NCBI GenBank assembly: GCA_020425835.1 | Contig: JAGQRC010000152.1 | Coordinates: forward strand, 1 to 7,553 | DNA: 7,553 bases | Direction of reading: 5' to 3' | Source of the DNA: Planctomycetota bacterium | GTDB taxonomy: Bacteria > Planctomycetota > UBA8108 > UBA1146 > JAJFFE01 | Part shown: positions 1-6,310 of the stretch, piece by piece | Layout: every line of letters begins with the position of its first letter | Numbering within the stretch: the first letter of the stretch is position 1 | The notes under the pieces: generated by a model | The model's database searches: none | Seen by the model: the letters and a program-made list of their open reading frames with translations, nothing else | Told to the model about the DNA's origin: nothing | Program-made: the position numbers and the translations under genes

Positions 1-153
1 ACAGGCACCGTGTCCCACAGGCACCGTGTCCCACAGGCACCGTGTCCCACAGGCACCGTGTCCCACAGGCACCGTGTTTCACAGCTACCGTGTCCCACAG
101 GCACCGTGTTTCACAGCTACCGTGTCTCACAGGCACCGTTCTTACAGGCACCG
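1..153. repeat. Tandem array of a 16-bp unit (minisatellite-like)
   Basis: About ten head-to-tail units of acaggcaccgtgtccc. Units 1-4 (1-64) are identical. Units 5-8 alternate two variants: units 5 and 7 end in gtttc, while units 6 and 8 begin acagcta. This gives a 32-bp higher-order period at 65-128. Unit 9 (129-143) is one base short, and unit 10 (144-153) keeps only the first 10 bases, so the array decays toward the downstream gene. The array starts exactly at the left edge, so it probably continues outside the window. The period is not a multiple of three, and all three forward frames read through it as Ser/His/Arg/Pro-rich peptides. These look like artefacts, not proteins. The unit contains the small dyad CACcGTG. 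No spacers are present, so this is not CRISPR. Confidence 0.97.
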
Positions 154-169
154 ATTCGAGATCGAGAAA

Positions 170-191
170 TCCCCGACCGGCACCTCGGGGA
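170..191 (+). other. Hairpin between the 16-bp array and msrAB
   Basis: A perfect 7-bp inverted repeat, tccccga (170-176) and tcgggga (185-191), with an 8-base loop. It lies 44 bases upstream of the msrAB start. It has no T-run on its 3' side, so it is a poor intrinsic terminator. It could be a leader structure of msrAB or the end of an upstream transcript. I saw no convincing -35/-10 pair between 154 and 235. Confidence 0.35.
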
Positions 192-223
192 ACGAGACGC
201 TATCCTCTGCGGGTCCCGAAGAA

Positions 224-229
224 AAGGAG
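224..229 (+). promoter_or_regulatory. Ribosome binding site of msrAB
   Basis: AAGGAG lies 6 bases before the ATG at 236. This strong Shine-Dalgarno sequence decides the start. The reading frame is open further upstream through the 16-bp array, but those upstream ATGs have no comparable site and would bury the signal peptide. Confidence 0.85.
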
Positions 230-235
230 CTCCCC

Positions 236-1387
236 ATGACTGCATCGAGAGCGGGCCTCATCGTCTTCCTCGCCGCGTGTCTGCTCGTCGTCGCGGGCTG
301 CATGCACGGCAGCTCGGCCCAGTCGCAGAGTCGCCCGGCGTCCCAACCCGCGGCTCCGTCCAAAGGGCCTCGGCCCGGAGACTCGGTCGCCACCTTCGCC
401 GGCGGCTGCTTCTGGTGCATGGAGAAGCCGTTCGAGAAGCTCGACGGCGTGTCCGCGGTCATCTCCGGGTACACCGGTGGCACCGTCGAGTACCCGACGT
501 ACGAGCAGGTCGGCTCCGGAACCACCGGGCACGCCGAGTCGATCCAAGTGCACTACGACCCGAGCCGCATCCGCTACGAGGACCTGCTCCAAGTCTTCTG
601 GAGGCAGATCGACCCGACCGACACCGGCGGACAGTTCGTGGATCGCGGAACCCAGTATCGTCACGAGATCTTCTATCACGATGAAGCGCAGAAGCAGGCC
701 GCGGAGGCGTCGAAGAAGGCGCTCATCGCTTCGGGGCGCTACGACAAGCCGGTGACCACTCCGATCACGAAGGCCTCCAAGTTCTACCCCGCGGAGGAGT
801 ACCACCAGGACTACTACCGCAAGAACCCGAGCCACTACGAGCGGTACCGCAACGGATCGGGGCGCGATCGCTACCTCGATCGTGTCTGGGGCAAGGACCG
901 CGACTACCACCCTCAGCCGCCGAAGACGACCGCGCGCTACGCCAAACCGTCGCTCGACGAGATCAAGAAGAAGCTCACGCCTCTGCAGTTCCAGGTCACC
1001 CAGGAGGAGGGGACCGAACCACCGTTCCGCAACGAGTTCTGGGACAACAAGCGTGAGGGCATCTACGTCGACATCGTGACCGGCGAGCCCCTGTTCAGCT
1101 CGAAGGACAAGTTCAAGTCGGGAACCGGCTGGCCGAGCTTCACCCGGCCGATCCGCGAGGGAGTCCTGAAGCAGGACGTCGACTACAAGCTCGGGTACGC
1201 CCGGAACGAGGTGCGGAGCAAGATCGCGGACTCGCACCTCGGGCACGTCTTCGAGGACGGGCCCCCTCCGACCGGACTCCGCTACTGCATCAACTCGGCG
1301 GCGCTGCGGTTCGTGCCGAAGGACGAGCTGAAGGAGTCCGGGTACCCCGACTTCATCGGCGACTTCGCCGAGGCCGACAAGAAGTAG
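236..1387 (+). CDS. msrAB: Bifunctional peptide-methionine sulfoxide reductase MsrA-MsrB, predicted lipoprotein
   Basis: Reduces both epimers of methionine sulfoxide in oxidised proteins: MsrA the S form, MsrB the R form. The protein has 383 residues. Residues 1-21 form a lipoprotein signal peptide with lipobox VAGC and lipidated Cys22, so it should be anchored outside the cytoplasmic membrane. Residues 25-45 are a Ser/Gln/Pro linker. The MsrA domain (about 50-205) has GCFWC with catalytic Cys58, Glu101 in GHAE, and YHQDYY at 189-194. The MsrB domain (about 239-365) has GWPSF, LGHVF and RYCIN with catalytic Cys351. MsrB lacks the two CxxC zinc motifs and has Thr297 (SGTGWPSF) where many homologues carry the resolving Cys. 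The only mature cysteines are 22, 58, 61 and 351; Cys61 may resolve MsrA (inference). The start at 236 is fixed by AAGGAG and the signal peptide. The next gene is 413 bp away, so it is probably monocistronic. Function is very secure; lipidation is predicted. Confidence 0.97.
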   Translation: MTASRAGLIVFLAACLLVVAGCMHGSSAQSQSRPASQPAAPSKGPRPGDSVATFAGGCFWCMEKPFEKLDGVSAVISGYTGGTVEYPTYEQVGSGTTGHAESIQVHYDPSRIRYEDLLQVFWRQIDPTDTGGQFVDRGTQYRHEIFYHDEAQKQAAEASKKALIASGRYDKPVTTPITKASKFYPAEEYHQDYYRKNPSHYERYRNGSGRDRYLDRVWGKDRDYHPQPPKTTARYAKPSLDEIKKKLTPLQFQVTQEEGTEPPFRNEFWDNKREGIYVDIVTGEPLFSSKDKFKSGTGWPSFTRPIREGVLKQDVDYKLGYARNEVRSKIADSHLGHVFEDGPPPTGLRYCINSAALRFVPKDELKESGYPDFIGDFAEADKK

Positions 1388-1400
1388 GGGGACTGACACA

Positions 1401-1428
1401 GAAGTTCGTCGGCGAGACGCCGACCTTC
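1401..1428 (+). terminator. Bulged hairpin 13 bases after msrAB, possible terminator
   Basis: The inner stem gtcggcg (1408-1414) pairs perfectly with cgccgac (1418-1424) around the loop aga. The outer gaag (1401-1404) pairs with cttc (1425-1428), leaving a three-base bulge at 1405-1407. Its position just after the msrAB stop suits a terminator, but no T-run follows, so an intrinsic mechanism is doubtful. A degenerate copy of this segment lies at 6311-6343. Confidence 0.45.
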
Positions 1429-1452
1429 GACGGAGAGTTGCGAAAAGTCACC

Positions 1453-1476
1453 CGGCTCGCTCGAGCGAGCGAGCCG
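1453..1476. other. 9-bp perfect hairpin downstream of msrAB
   Basis: cggctcgct (1453-1461) pairs perfectly with agcgagccg (1468-1476) around the loop cgagcg. On the - strand it is followed within a few bases by tttt (1443-1446), so it would work better as a terminator for leftward transcription. On the + strand it may back up the hairpin at 1401-1428. Apart from the promoter and leader structures listed separately, I see nothing else in the 1388-1800 gap: no tRNA, no convincing small ORF and no mobile-element ends. Confidence 0.4.
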
Positions 1477-1597
1477 ACCGACACCGCAGGACGAGGCGAA
1501 GCGACCCGAGGTGCTCGAAGAGCCGCGTTGATCGTGGCCAGTGCGCGGGTTGCGCTCGACTCCGATCGTGATCTCCGGCGCCTTCGGCGACCCTTCG

Positions 1598-1634
1598 TTG
1601 ACGCGATCCGGGGCACCTTCTACTGTGCTACACT
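1598..1634 (+). promoter_or_regulatory. Candidate sigma70-type promoter for the dockerin-like secreted protein
   Basis: TTGACG (1598-1603) is a near-consensus -35. A 17-base spacer leads to TACTGT (1621-1626), which matches the three most conserved -10 positions. Overlapping it, TGCTACACT (1626-1634) resembles an extended -10 (TGn plus TACACT) that could work alone. Either would start transcription around 1633-1642, leaving a leader of about 160 bases before the ATG at 1801. The site is short-motif evidence only, and promoter rules in this kind of organism are not well known. Confidence 0.4.
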
Positions 1635-1686
1635 CTGAGCCTTTCTGCCCGGTCTCGCAGAGGCCATTCCGATTCCCCCACATGCC

Positions 1687-1739
1687 GTCGATCTCCCCGC
1701 CGAGAGTGGCGCGCCCCTGCCGTGGCGCCTCTCGTCGAC
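1687..1739 (+). other. Nested stem-loop in the leader of the gene at 1801
   Basis: Three nested paired segments are visible: gtcga (1687-1691) with tcgac (1735-1739), cgagag (1701-1706) with ctctcg (1729-1734), and gcgc (1709-1712) with gcgc (1725-1728). They are separated by an internal loop and a two-base bulge. The structure would lie in the 5' leader if the promoter at 1598-1634 is real. It matches no riboswitch or leader class that I recognise, and in GC-rich DNA part of it may be chance. Confidence 0.3.
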
Positions 1740-1800
1740 CGAGTCGTACGGTGCTCGCGTCCCTTCGGACGTGGGACATACGAAAACGAGGCTTGTCAGC

Positions 1801-3582
1801 ATGATTGCTCGGTGTCGCACCATCGGGTTCTCCGTCGTTCTCCTCCTCGCCGGAAGCTGGAGCGCAGTGACCGCGGGAGAGATCGGGACCAACCTGTCTC
1901 GCCTGACGGAGGTCAATCCGAACTGGATGTTCGTCGACCTCTTCAAGTCGGCCGGGGAGTGGATCCCCCAGCTCGCCGACTCACCGTCGCCCTGGGATAC
2001 GGGGCAGCCCCTCAACTTCACGCCGGATGGCTGGCCGATCCTCGCTCCGGGCCAAGCCGCGGGCGTCGTCATCGCGAACGTCGAAGGACACTACCCCGCC
2101 GGCCAGTACCTCTGCCTGTACGACGGCACCGGCGAGATCGAGTTCGGGGTCGACGCATCGATCGTCTCGAGCCAGCCCGGACAGATCATCGTCCAGGTGT
2201 TCCCGAACGTCCTGACGCACCTGAAGATCGTCCAGTCCGATCCCGCGGACCCGGTGCGCAACGTCCGATTCATCATGCCCGGGTTCTGGGACAACTACGA
2301 CACGCAGGTCTTCCACCCGCTCTACCTGCAGCGCTTGACGCCGTACTCGACGATCCGGTTCATGGACATGCAGCGAACCAACTCGTCGTTGCTGCAGAGC
2401 TGGTCCGATCGCCCCCTTCCGACCGATCCCAAACAGACGACCGGCAAGGGTGTGGCCTACGAGTACATGATCGAGCTGTGCAACCGGACGCACTGCAACC
2501 CGTGGATCTGCATCCCGCACCTCGCGACCGATGACTACGTGACCCAGCTCGCGACCTTGATCTCGAACGACCTCGACCCGACGTTGAAGGTCTACATCGA
2601 GTACTCGAACGAGGTCTGGAACCTCAGCTACCCGCAGGCGATCTACTGCCAAGGCCAAGGGGTCTCGCAGGCGCTCTCGACCGACCCCTACCAGGCGCAG
2701 CTGTTCTACTACTCCAAGCGAGCGGTCCAGATCTTCGACATCTTCGAGACGGTGTTCGGCGGGACCAGCCGGCTGCAGCGGGTCCTGGCGGGCCAGCTCG
2801 TCAACCCGTGGGTCGGCGAACAGGCCGTGATCTTCGAGAACGCTTTCGAGTCCGCCGATGTGCTCGCGATGAACGTCTACCTCGGCTACCCGCTGGGAAC
2901 GTCGCTGACGCCGGTGATCGAGAGCTGGACCTCGGCCGACGTCCACCAGGCGATGATCGCGGAGATCCCGGACATCATGAGCCAGGTCCAGGGCAACATG
3001 ACGACGGCCACCACGTACGGGCTCGAGCTCGTCGCCTACGAAGGCGGACAGCACCTCGTCGGGGTCGGGATCTTCGAGCAGGACCCCTCCCTCGCGGCGA
3101 TCTTCCACGCCGCCAACCGGGATCCCGGCATGTACGACGTCTACACCCAGTTCCTCCAGGCTTGGGAAGCGCAGGGTGGAGGCGCGCTCCTGCACTACTA
3201 CCAGGCGGGGGTTCCCAACCAGTTCGGGAGCTGGGGAGCGATCGAGTACCAGGACCAGGATCTGGCGGAAGCGCACAAGTACCGAGCGCTCGTCGATTTC
3301 AACCAGGTCACCTTCGAGCGCGGCGACTGCAACGGCGACGGGATGATGGACATCTCGGATGTCGTCTACTACCTCGAAGGGCTGTTCTCGGGGGGCACGC
3401 AGCCGGGTTGTGAGGACGCCTGCGACTCCAACGATGATGGCGGCCTCGACATCTCCGACGGTGTCTACGTGCTCCAGGTGTTGTTCCAAGGGGGATCCCC
3501 GCCGCCGGCTCCGTCCGGGATGTGCGGATCGGACCCGACCATGGACTCGCTCTACTGCCTCGGCTCGCCGAGCTGCCCGTAG
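1801..3582 (+). CDS. Secreted putative glycoside hydrolase (clan GH-A-like) with dockerin-like C-terminus
   Basis: A 593-residue secreted protein. Residues 1-24 are a signal peptide (basic start, hydrophobic VVLLLAG, cleavage near VTA-GE). Residues about 25-155 look beta-rich. Residues about 155-500 resemble a TIM-barrel glycosidase: IRFMDM is typical of an early barrel strand, Glu271 in YSNEVWN fits the acid/base at the end of strand 4, and Glu414 in AYEGGQH fits the nucleophile at the end of strand 7. The Asn-Glu pair and the 143-residue spacing fit clan GH-A; the substrate is unknown. Two EF-hand-like calcium loops, Asp509-Asp520 and Asp542-Asp553 (both ending DISD), form a dockerin-like module, followed by a Pro/Cys-rich tail. 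Such tails are common in planctomycete secreted proteins and need not imply a cellulosome. I chose ATG 1801 because GAGG lies 9 bases upstream and it gives a clean signal peptide; GTG 1771 would add ten residues. The reading frame is certain, the glycosidase role moderately supported. Confidence 0.85.
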   Translation: MIARCRTIGFSVVLLLAGSWSAVTAGEIGTNLSRLTEVNPNWMFVDLFKSAGEWIPQLADSPSPWDTGQPLNFTPDGWPILAPGQAAGVVIANVEGHYPAGQYLCLYDGTGEIEFGVDASIVSSQPGQIIVQVFPNVLTHLKIVQSDPADPVRNVRFIMPGFWDNYDTQVFHPLYLQRLTPYSTIRFMDMQRTNSSLLQSWSDRPLPTDPKQTTGKGVAYEYMIELCNRTHCNPWICIPHLATDDYVTQLATLISNDLDPTLKVYIEYSNEVWNLSYPQAIYCQGQGVSQALSTDPYQAQLFYYSKRAVQIFDIFETVFGGTSRLQRVLAGQLVNPWVGEQAVIFENAFESADVLAMNVYLGYPLGTSLTPVIESWTSADVHQAMIAEIPDIMSQVQGNMTTATTYGLELVAYEGGQHLVGVGIFEQDPSLAAIFHAANRDPGMYDVYTQFLQAWEAQGGGALLHYYQAGVPNQFGSWGAIEYQDQDLAEAHKYRALVDFNQVTFERGDCNGDGMMDISDVVYYLEGLFSGGTQPGCEDACDSNDDGGLDISDGVYVLQVLFQGGSPPPAPSGMCGSDPTMDSLYCLGSPSCP

Positions 3583-3610
3583 CGACGCCCCCATCCCTCG
3601 AGCATCGGTC

Positions 3611-3652
3611 GACGAGCCGCGGTCGCTCCAACCGGAGCGGTCGCGGCTCGTT
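3611..3652 (+). terminator. Strong hairpin between convergent genes
   Basis: The arms 3613-3629 and 3634-3650 pair over 17 positions with two G-U wobbles and a four-base loop (aacc). The stem extends by one A-T pair and one G-U pair to 3611-3652. A pyrimidine-rich, T-containing stretch (ttcacttctctt) follows on the + strand, so it best serves the gene ending at 3582. It may also block transcripts leaving the opposing gene that ends at 3671, although that side has no T-run. Confidence 0.75.
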
Positions 3653-3670
3653 CACTTCTCTTCACTCGGA

Positions 3671-5431
3671 TCAAAGGGGCTCGGCGACGATCGCCGTGTT
3701 CGCGGGGACGATGCCGAGGTCGGTCTCCGTGCCGTCCACCCAGATGACTCGGATCGAAGCGGTGTCCGCCCGACCCAGGCCGAAGTGCACTTCGGCCGGA
3801 GTGCCCGACAGGTAGCTCCGCCCGGCGATCACGTCGCGTCGCTTCGTCACCGGGGCCAGCGGTCCGGGACCGTCCACATCGACCGTCGCGAGGACCTTCG
3901 ACCCCCAAGCGAGTGCGTTCGGCGCGAGCTTGACGGTGATCCAGTGGCCGGCGTCCGTCGTTCGGTTCTCGAGGAGTTGCACTCGGCTACCGAGGTTCGT
4001 GATCAGGATGTCGAGATCGCCGTCGCGATCGTAGTCGAACGCGATCAACCCGCGACCATCCCGAGCGTCGTCGAAGCCGGTGCCCCAATGGCGGGTGAAG
4101 CTCCCCGAACCATCGTTGAGGGACAGGACCGACGGCGTCTCGAAGAGGGGGTTCGAGAGGCTCGAGAACCAGTAGTCGATCCACACGTCGAATCCACCGG
4201 TCGCCGCGATGTCGAGATCTCCATCGTTGTCGACGTCGACGAACTGCGTCCCCCAACCCCAATAGGTGTCGGCCACTCCTCGCTCGACGGCTCGATCCAC
4301 GAAGCCGAGGACTCCCGTCTCGGACCGTTGGTTCACGTAGAGGACGTTGTTGGCGGAAGTGCCGAGCAGGCCGGTGGGATCGGTGATGTTGGTCGCATAG
4401 ACGTCGAGATCGCCGTCGTCGTCGAAGTCGGCGCAGGCGAGCCCCATGTCGTTGCCGATGTGCGTGGTGCCGACCGCGAGTCCCGCCTCGACGAAGTCGT
4501 CGACGGCGTCGTTGAAGTAGAATCGATCGCGTCCATTGTCGACCGCGACGAGCAGGTCCGGCCGCGCATCGTCGTCGAAGTCCGTCCACAGGGCGGCGAA
4601 GCAGTTGGTCGGGAGATCCTCGATCGCGACACCGGTCCGGTCGCTGAACTGGAACCCTCCGAGGTTGCGGAAGAGTCGATTGCTTCCCGGGAAGTCGGGG
4701 TTCCCGTCGCCCAGCGAGTCGTATCCCCAGTTCGTCACGTAGAGGTCGAGCCACCCATCTCCGTCGTAGTCCACGACGGCCAGTCCTCCCTTGAGGTAGC
4801 CCGGGCAGGTGAGTCCGGAACCGGCGGTGACGTCATCGAATGCCGACCCTCCGCGGTTGCGGAACAACCGACTGGGTCGTGACGTGGGCAGCGCGTCGTC
4901 GTCGTTGATCAGGATCAGGTCGAGCCAGCCGTCGTTGTCGAGGTCGCAGAACTGCGCGGTGCGCGCAAGACCGGTGTCCGCCAACTCCGGCGGAGTGACG
5001 TCGATGAAATCGGGCGTTCCGGTCTCGATCAGCTGATTGCGGTAGAGCCGATTGGGCTGGTCGATGTGCCCGAGGAGGTAGACGTCGAGGTCGCCGTCGT
5101 TGTCGTAGTCGCCGACCGCCGCGCCGGTCCCCATCTGCTCGACCATCAAGATGTGGTCCGGCTGGGTGAGCTCGGGGAAGACCGCGCCGACCTGGATCGT
5201 GAAGTCCAGGCCGCGGGCCAACGCGACGTCCTCGAACTCGACGTTGGGGGGAGGGAGCGAAGACGAGGTGATCGGACTCGAAGATGACGAACGCTGACAA
5301 CCGGCGAAGCTCGCGAGGGTCGCCGTGAGAGGAATCAGGACGCGGAAGAAACGGTCGGGACCGTGACGTCGAGACACGACCCCGGCGGACGCCCCTCGAA
5401 ACGAAGGGCGGAGTGACCGAGTGCTGGGCAT
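3671..5431 (-). CDS. VCBS/FG-GAP repeat lipoprotein with C-terminal ASPIC/UnbV domain (CRTAC1-like)
   Basis: A 586-residue predicted lipoprotein. The N-terminus has a basic stretch, a hydrophobic segment (VLIPLTATLASFAGC) and a likely lipidated Cys45, followed by a Ser/Pro linker. The lipobox has Phe at -3, which is less usual. Seven calcium-binding beta-propeller blade motifs of the DxDxDGxxD type start near residues 108, 163, 221, 284, 335, 399 and 466. The fourth (DFDDDARPD) lacks the usual Gly. Residues about 497-575 form the ASPIC/UnbV domain with HFGLG and a VIWVDGTE segment. The family is abundant in planctomycetes and related bacteria and resembles animal CRTAC1; its biochemical role is not established, though ligand or surface binding is often assumed. 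The ATG at 5431 has GGAG 4 bases upstream. A GTG at 5377 would give a shorter, more typical signal peptide, so the start is uncertain. Probably transcribed alone, convergent with the dockerin-like gene. Confidence 0.92.
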   Translation of the reverse strand: MPSTRSLRPSFRGASAGVVSRRHGPDRFFRVLIPLTATLASFAGCQRSSSSSPITSSSLPPPNVEFEDVALARGLDFTIQVGAVFPELTQPDHILMVEQMGTGAAVGDYDNDGDLDVYLLGHIDQPNRLYRNQLIETGTPDFIDVTPPELADTGLARTAQFCDLDNDGWLDLILINDDDALPTSRPSRLFRNRGGSAFDDVTAGSGLTCPGYLKGGLAVVDYDGDGWLDLYVTNWGYDSLGDGNPDFPGSNRLFRNLGGFQFSDRTGVAIEDLPTNCFAALWTDFDDDARPDLLVAVDNGRDRFYFNDAVDDFVEAGLAVGTTHIGNDMGLACADFDDDGDLDVYATNITDPTGLLGTSANNVLYVNQRSETGVLGFVDRAVERGVADTYWGWGTQFVDVDNDGDLDIAATGGFDVWIDYWFSSLSNPLFETPSVLSLNDGSGSFTRHWGTGFDDARDGRGLIAFDYDRDGDLDILITNLGSRVQLLENRTTDAGHWITVKLAPNALAWGSKVLATVDVDGPGPLAPVTKRRDVIAGRSYLSGTPAEVHFGLGRADTASIRVIWVDGTETDLGIVPANTAIVAEPL

Positions 5432-5435
5432 AGGA

Positions 5436-5459
5436 CTCCCGGACTCTCGGCGGTCCGGA
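5436..5459 (-). promoter_or_regulatory. Hairpin covering the ribosome binding site of the VCBS lipoprotein gene
   Basis: ccggac (5439-5444) pairs with gtccgg (5453-5458) around an 8-base loop. With one bulged base the pairing extends so that the GGAG just before the ATG at 5431 is paired with ctcc on the other arm. This could lower translation from 5431 or favour the internal GTG at 5377. The rest of the 5432-5610 gap contains a 5-bp stem at 5594-5606 (ccggt/accgg) just after the upstream gene, too weak to call a terminator, and no promoter I can support. Confidence 0.3.
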
Positions 5460-5610
5460 GCCGATCCGTCGAGGTCGGCGCCGAGCGCGCACCGAGAGAG
5501 CGATGCTCCGACGGGAGGGGTTCGGAGCAGGGGTGCGGTTCCGTCGAGAAGGCTAACCGCGACCGGGGCCGGCGCAAGCACGTTCCCCGGGATCCGGTCG
5601 AACCGGGCGG

Positions 5611-6264
5611 CTACTCCATCGACTCGATGAAGGCGGTCGCCTCGGCGATCGCGGATTCCATGTCGGCGATCAGGTCGGCGACCTCCGACTCGATCTCGAT
5701 GACGTTGTCCTTCAGCGACTCGATCGCCTGCGCGTTCAAGTTGTGCTTCAGGAACAGGACGTTGTCCTTGAAGACGGCGAGGACCGGGTCCATTTTGCCC
5801 TCGGCCTTGTGCATCGCGGCGATCAGCTGCTCGTATCGCTGTCGGGAGTTGCGAAGCTGATCCTCGCTGCTCCGACGGAGCTTCGCCGACTCGTACTGCT
5901 CGATCTCCTCCTCCCACTCCTTGAACAGAGCCTGGGAGACCTCCTCGATGGAGTCGATCCGCTCACGCACCGCATCCGCGCGCGAGGAACAGCGTTCGTA
6001 CTCCGAATTCAACGTGTTGTACTTCTTCTCGAGCTCGCCCCCATCGACGGCGACCACCGAGCGAAACTGCTCGAGCGCGCTGGCGAACTGCTCCTTCGCC
6101 TCCTCCTGCTCCACCTTCCCCGCTTCGACGCGGTCGCGGAGGATGTCGCGTTTGTGCTTCCCGAAGGTCTCCATGGTCTTGTAGTACATCGAGGAGCAAC
6201 CGGTGGAGGCGATGGAGGCGATCACCGCGACGGCAACGATCGAGATTCGACGAAGGGCGAGCAT
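5611..6264 (-). CDS. DUF2959 family lipoprotein, coiled-coil
   Basis: A 217-residue protein that I recognise as DUF2959 from the block after the signal peptide (MYYKTMETFGKHKRDILRDR, then EEAKEQFASALEQF). Residues 1-22 are a signal peptide (basic LALRR, hydrophobic ISIVAVAVIASIA) ending in STGC, so Cys23 is probably lipidated; Ser at -3 is less typical of a lipobox. The rest is almost entirely charged helix with heptad-like Glu/Lys/Leu spacing, predicting long coiled coils, and has no further membrane segment. The only other cysteine is in YERCSS. The family is known from gammaproteobacteria and planctomycetes, but its function is unknown; an envelope-spanning or scaffolding role is only a guess. 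The start at 6264 is chosen because GGAGAGG lies 7 bases upstream and it gives a standard signal peptide; an in-frame ATG at 6297 would add eleven residues. Gaps of 179 and 291 bp to its neighbours suggest its own transcript. Confidence 0.93.
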   Translation of the reverse strand: MLALRRISIVAVAVIASIASTGCSSMYYKTMETFGKHKRDILRDRVEAGKVEQEEAKEQFASALEQFRSVVAVDGGELEKKYNTLNSEYERCSSRADAVRERIDSIEEVSQALFKEWEEEIEQYESAKLRRSSEDQLRNSRQRYEQLIAAMHKAEGKMDPVLAVFKDNVLFLKHNLNAQAIESLKDNVIEIESEVADLIADMESAIAEATAFIESME

Positions 6265-6271
6265 GATGGGA

Positions 6272-6278
6272 CCTCTCC
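6272..6278 (-). promoter_or_regulatory. Ribosome binding site of the DUF2959 gene
   Basis: GGAGAGG on the - strand ends 7 bases before the ATG at 6264. It decides between that ATG and the in-frame upstream ATG at 6297, which has no comparable site. Confidence 0.7.
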
Positions 6279-6310
6279 GGAGGAGCGCGCCGAGCACGTG
6301 AGCGCGATCG

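Noticed and set aside
1..153. CRISPR array
   Set aside because: The 16-bp units abut directly with no spacers, and no cas gene is visible.
201..206. TATCCT as the -10 of msrAB
   Set aside because: No acceptable -35 lies 16-18 bases upstream, and the distance to the start gives no extra support.
10..235. Coding sequence through the 16-bp array, extending the msrAB frame upstream or as separate small proteins
   Set aside because: All three frames are open only because of the repeat. The strong AAGGAG and the lipoprotein signal peptide place the start at 236.
200..1399. 399-codon - strand reading frame opposite msrAB
   Set aside because: The opposite strand encodes a clear MsrAB. The frame is Arg/Val/Leu-rich shadow coding typical of GC-rich DNA, with no recognisable domain.
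1981..3594. 537-codon - strand reading frame opposite the dockerin-like gene
   Set aside because: Composition dominated by Arg, Val, Asp and Leu with no motif or signal; it mirrors the codon bias of the real + strand gene.
3359..4882. 507-codon + strand reading frame opposite the VCBS lipoprotein gene
   Set aside because: It crosses the strong hairpin at 3611-3652 and overlaps the end of the + strand gene in another frame. Its repetitive VEVE/IVVEV texture is the antisense of the DxDxDG blades.
5320..5431. Twin-arginine (Tat) signal from the SRRHGPDRF segment of the VCBS lipoprotein
   Set aside because: The motif does not fit S-R-R-x-F-L-K, and a lipobox-like Cys follows the hydrophobic stretch, so Sec/lipoprotein export is more likely.
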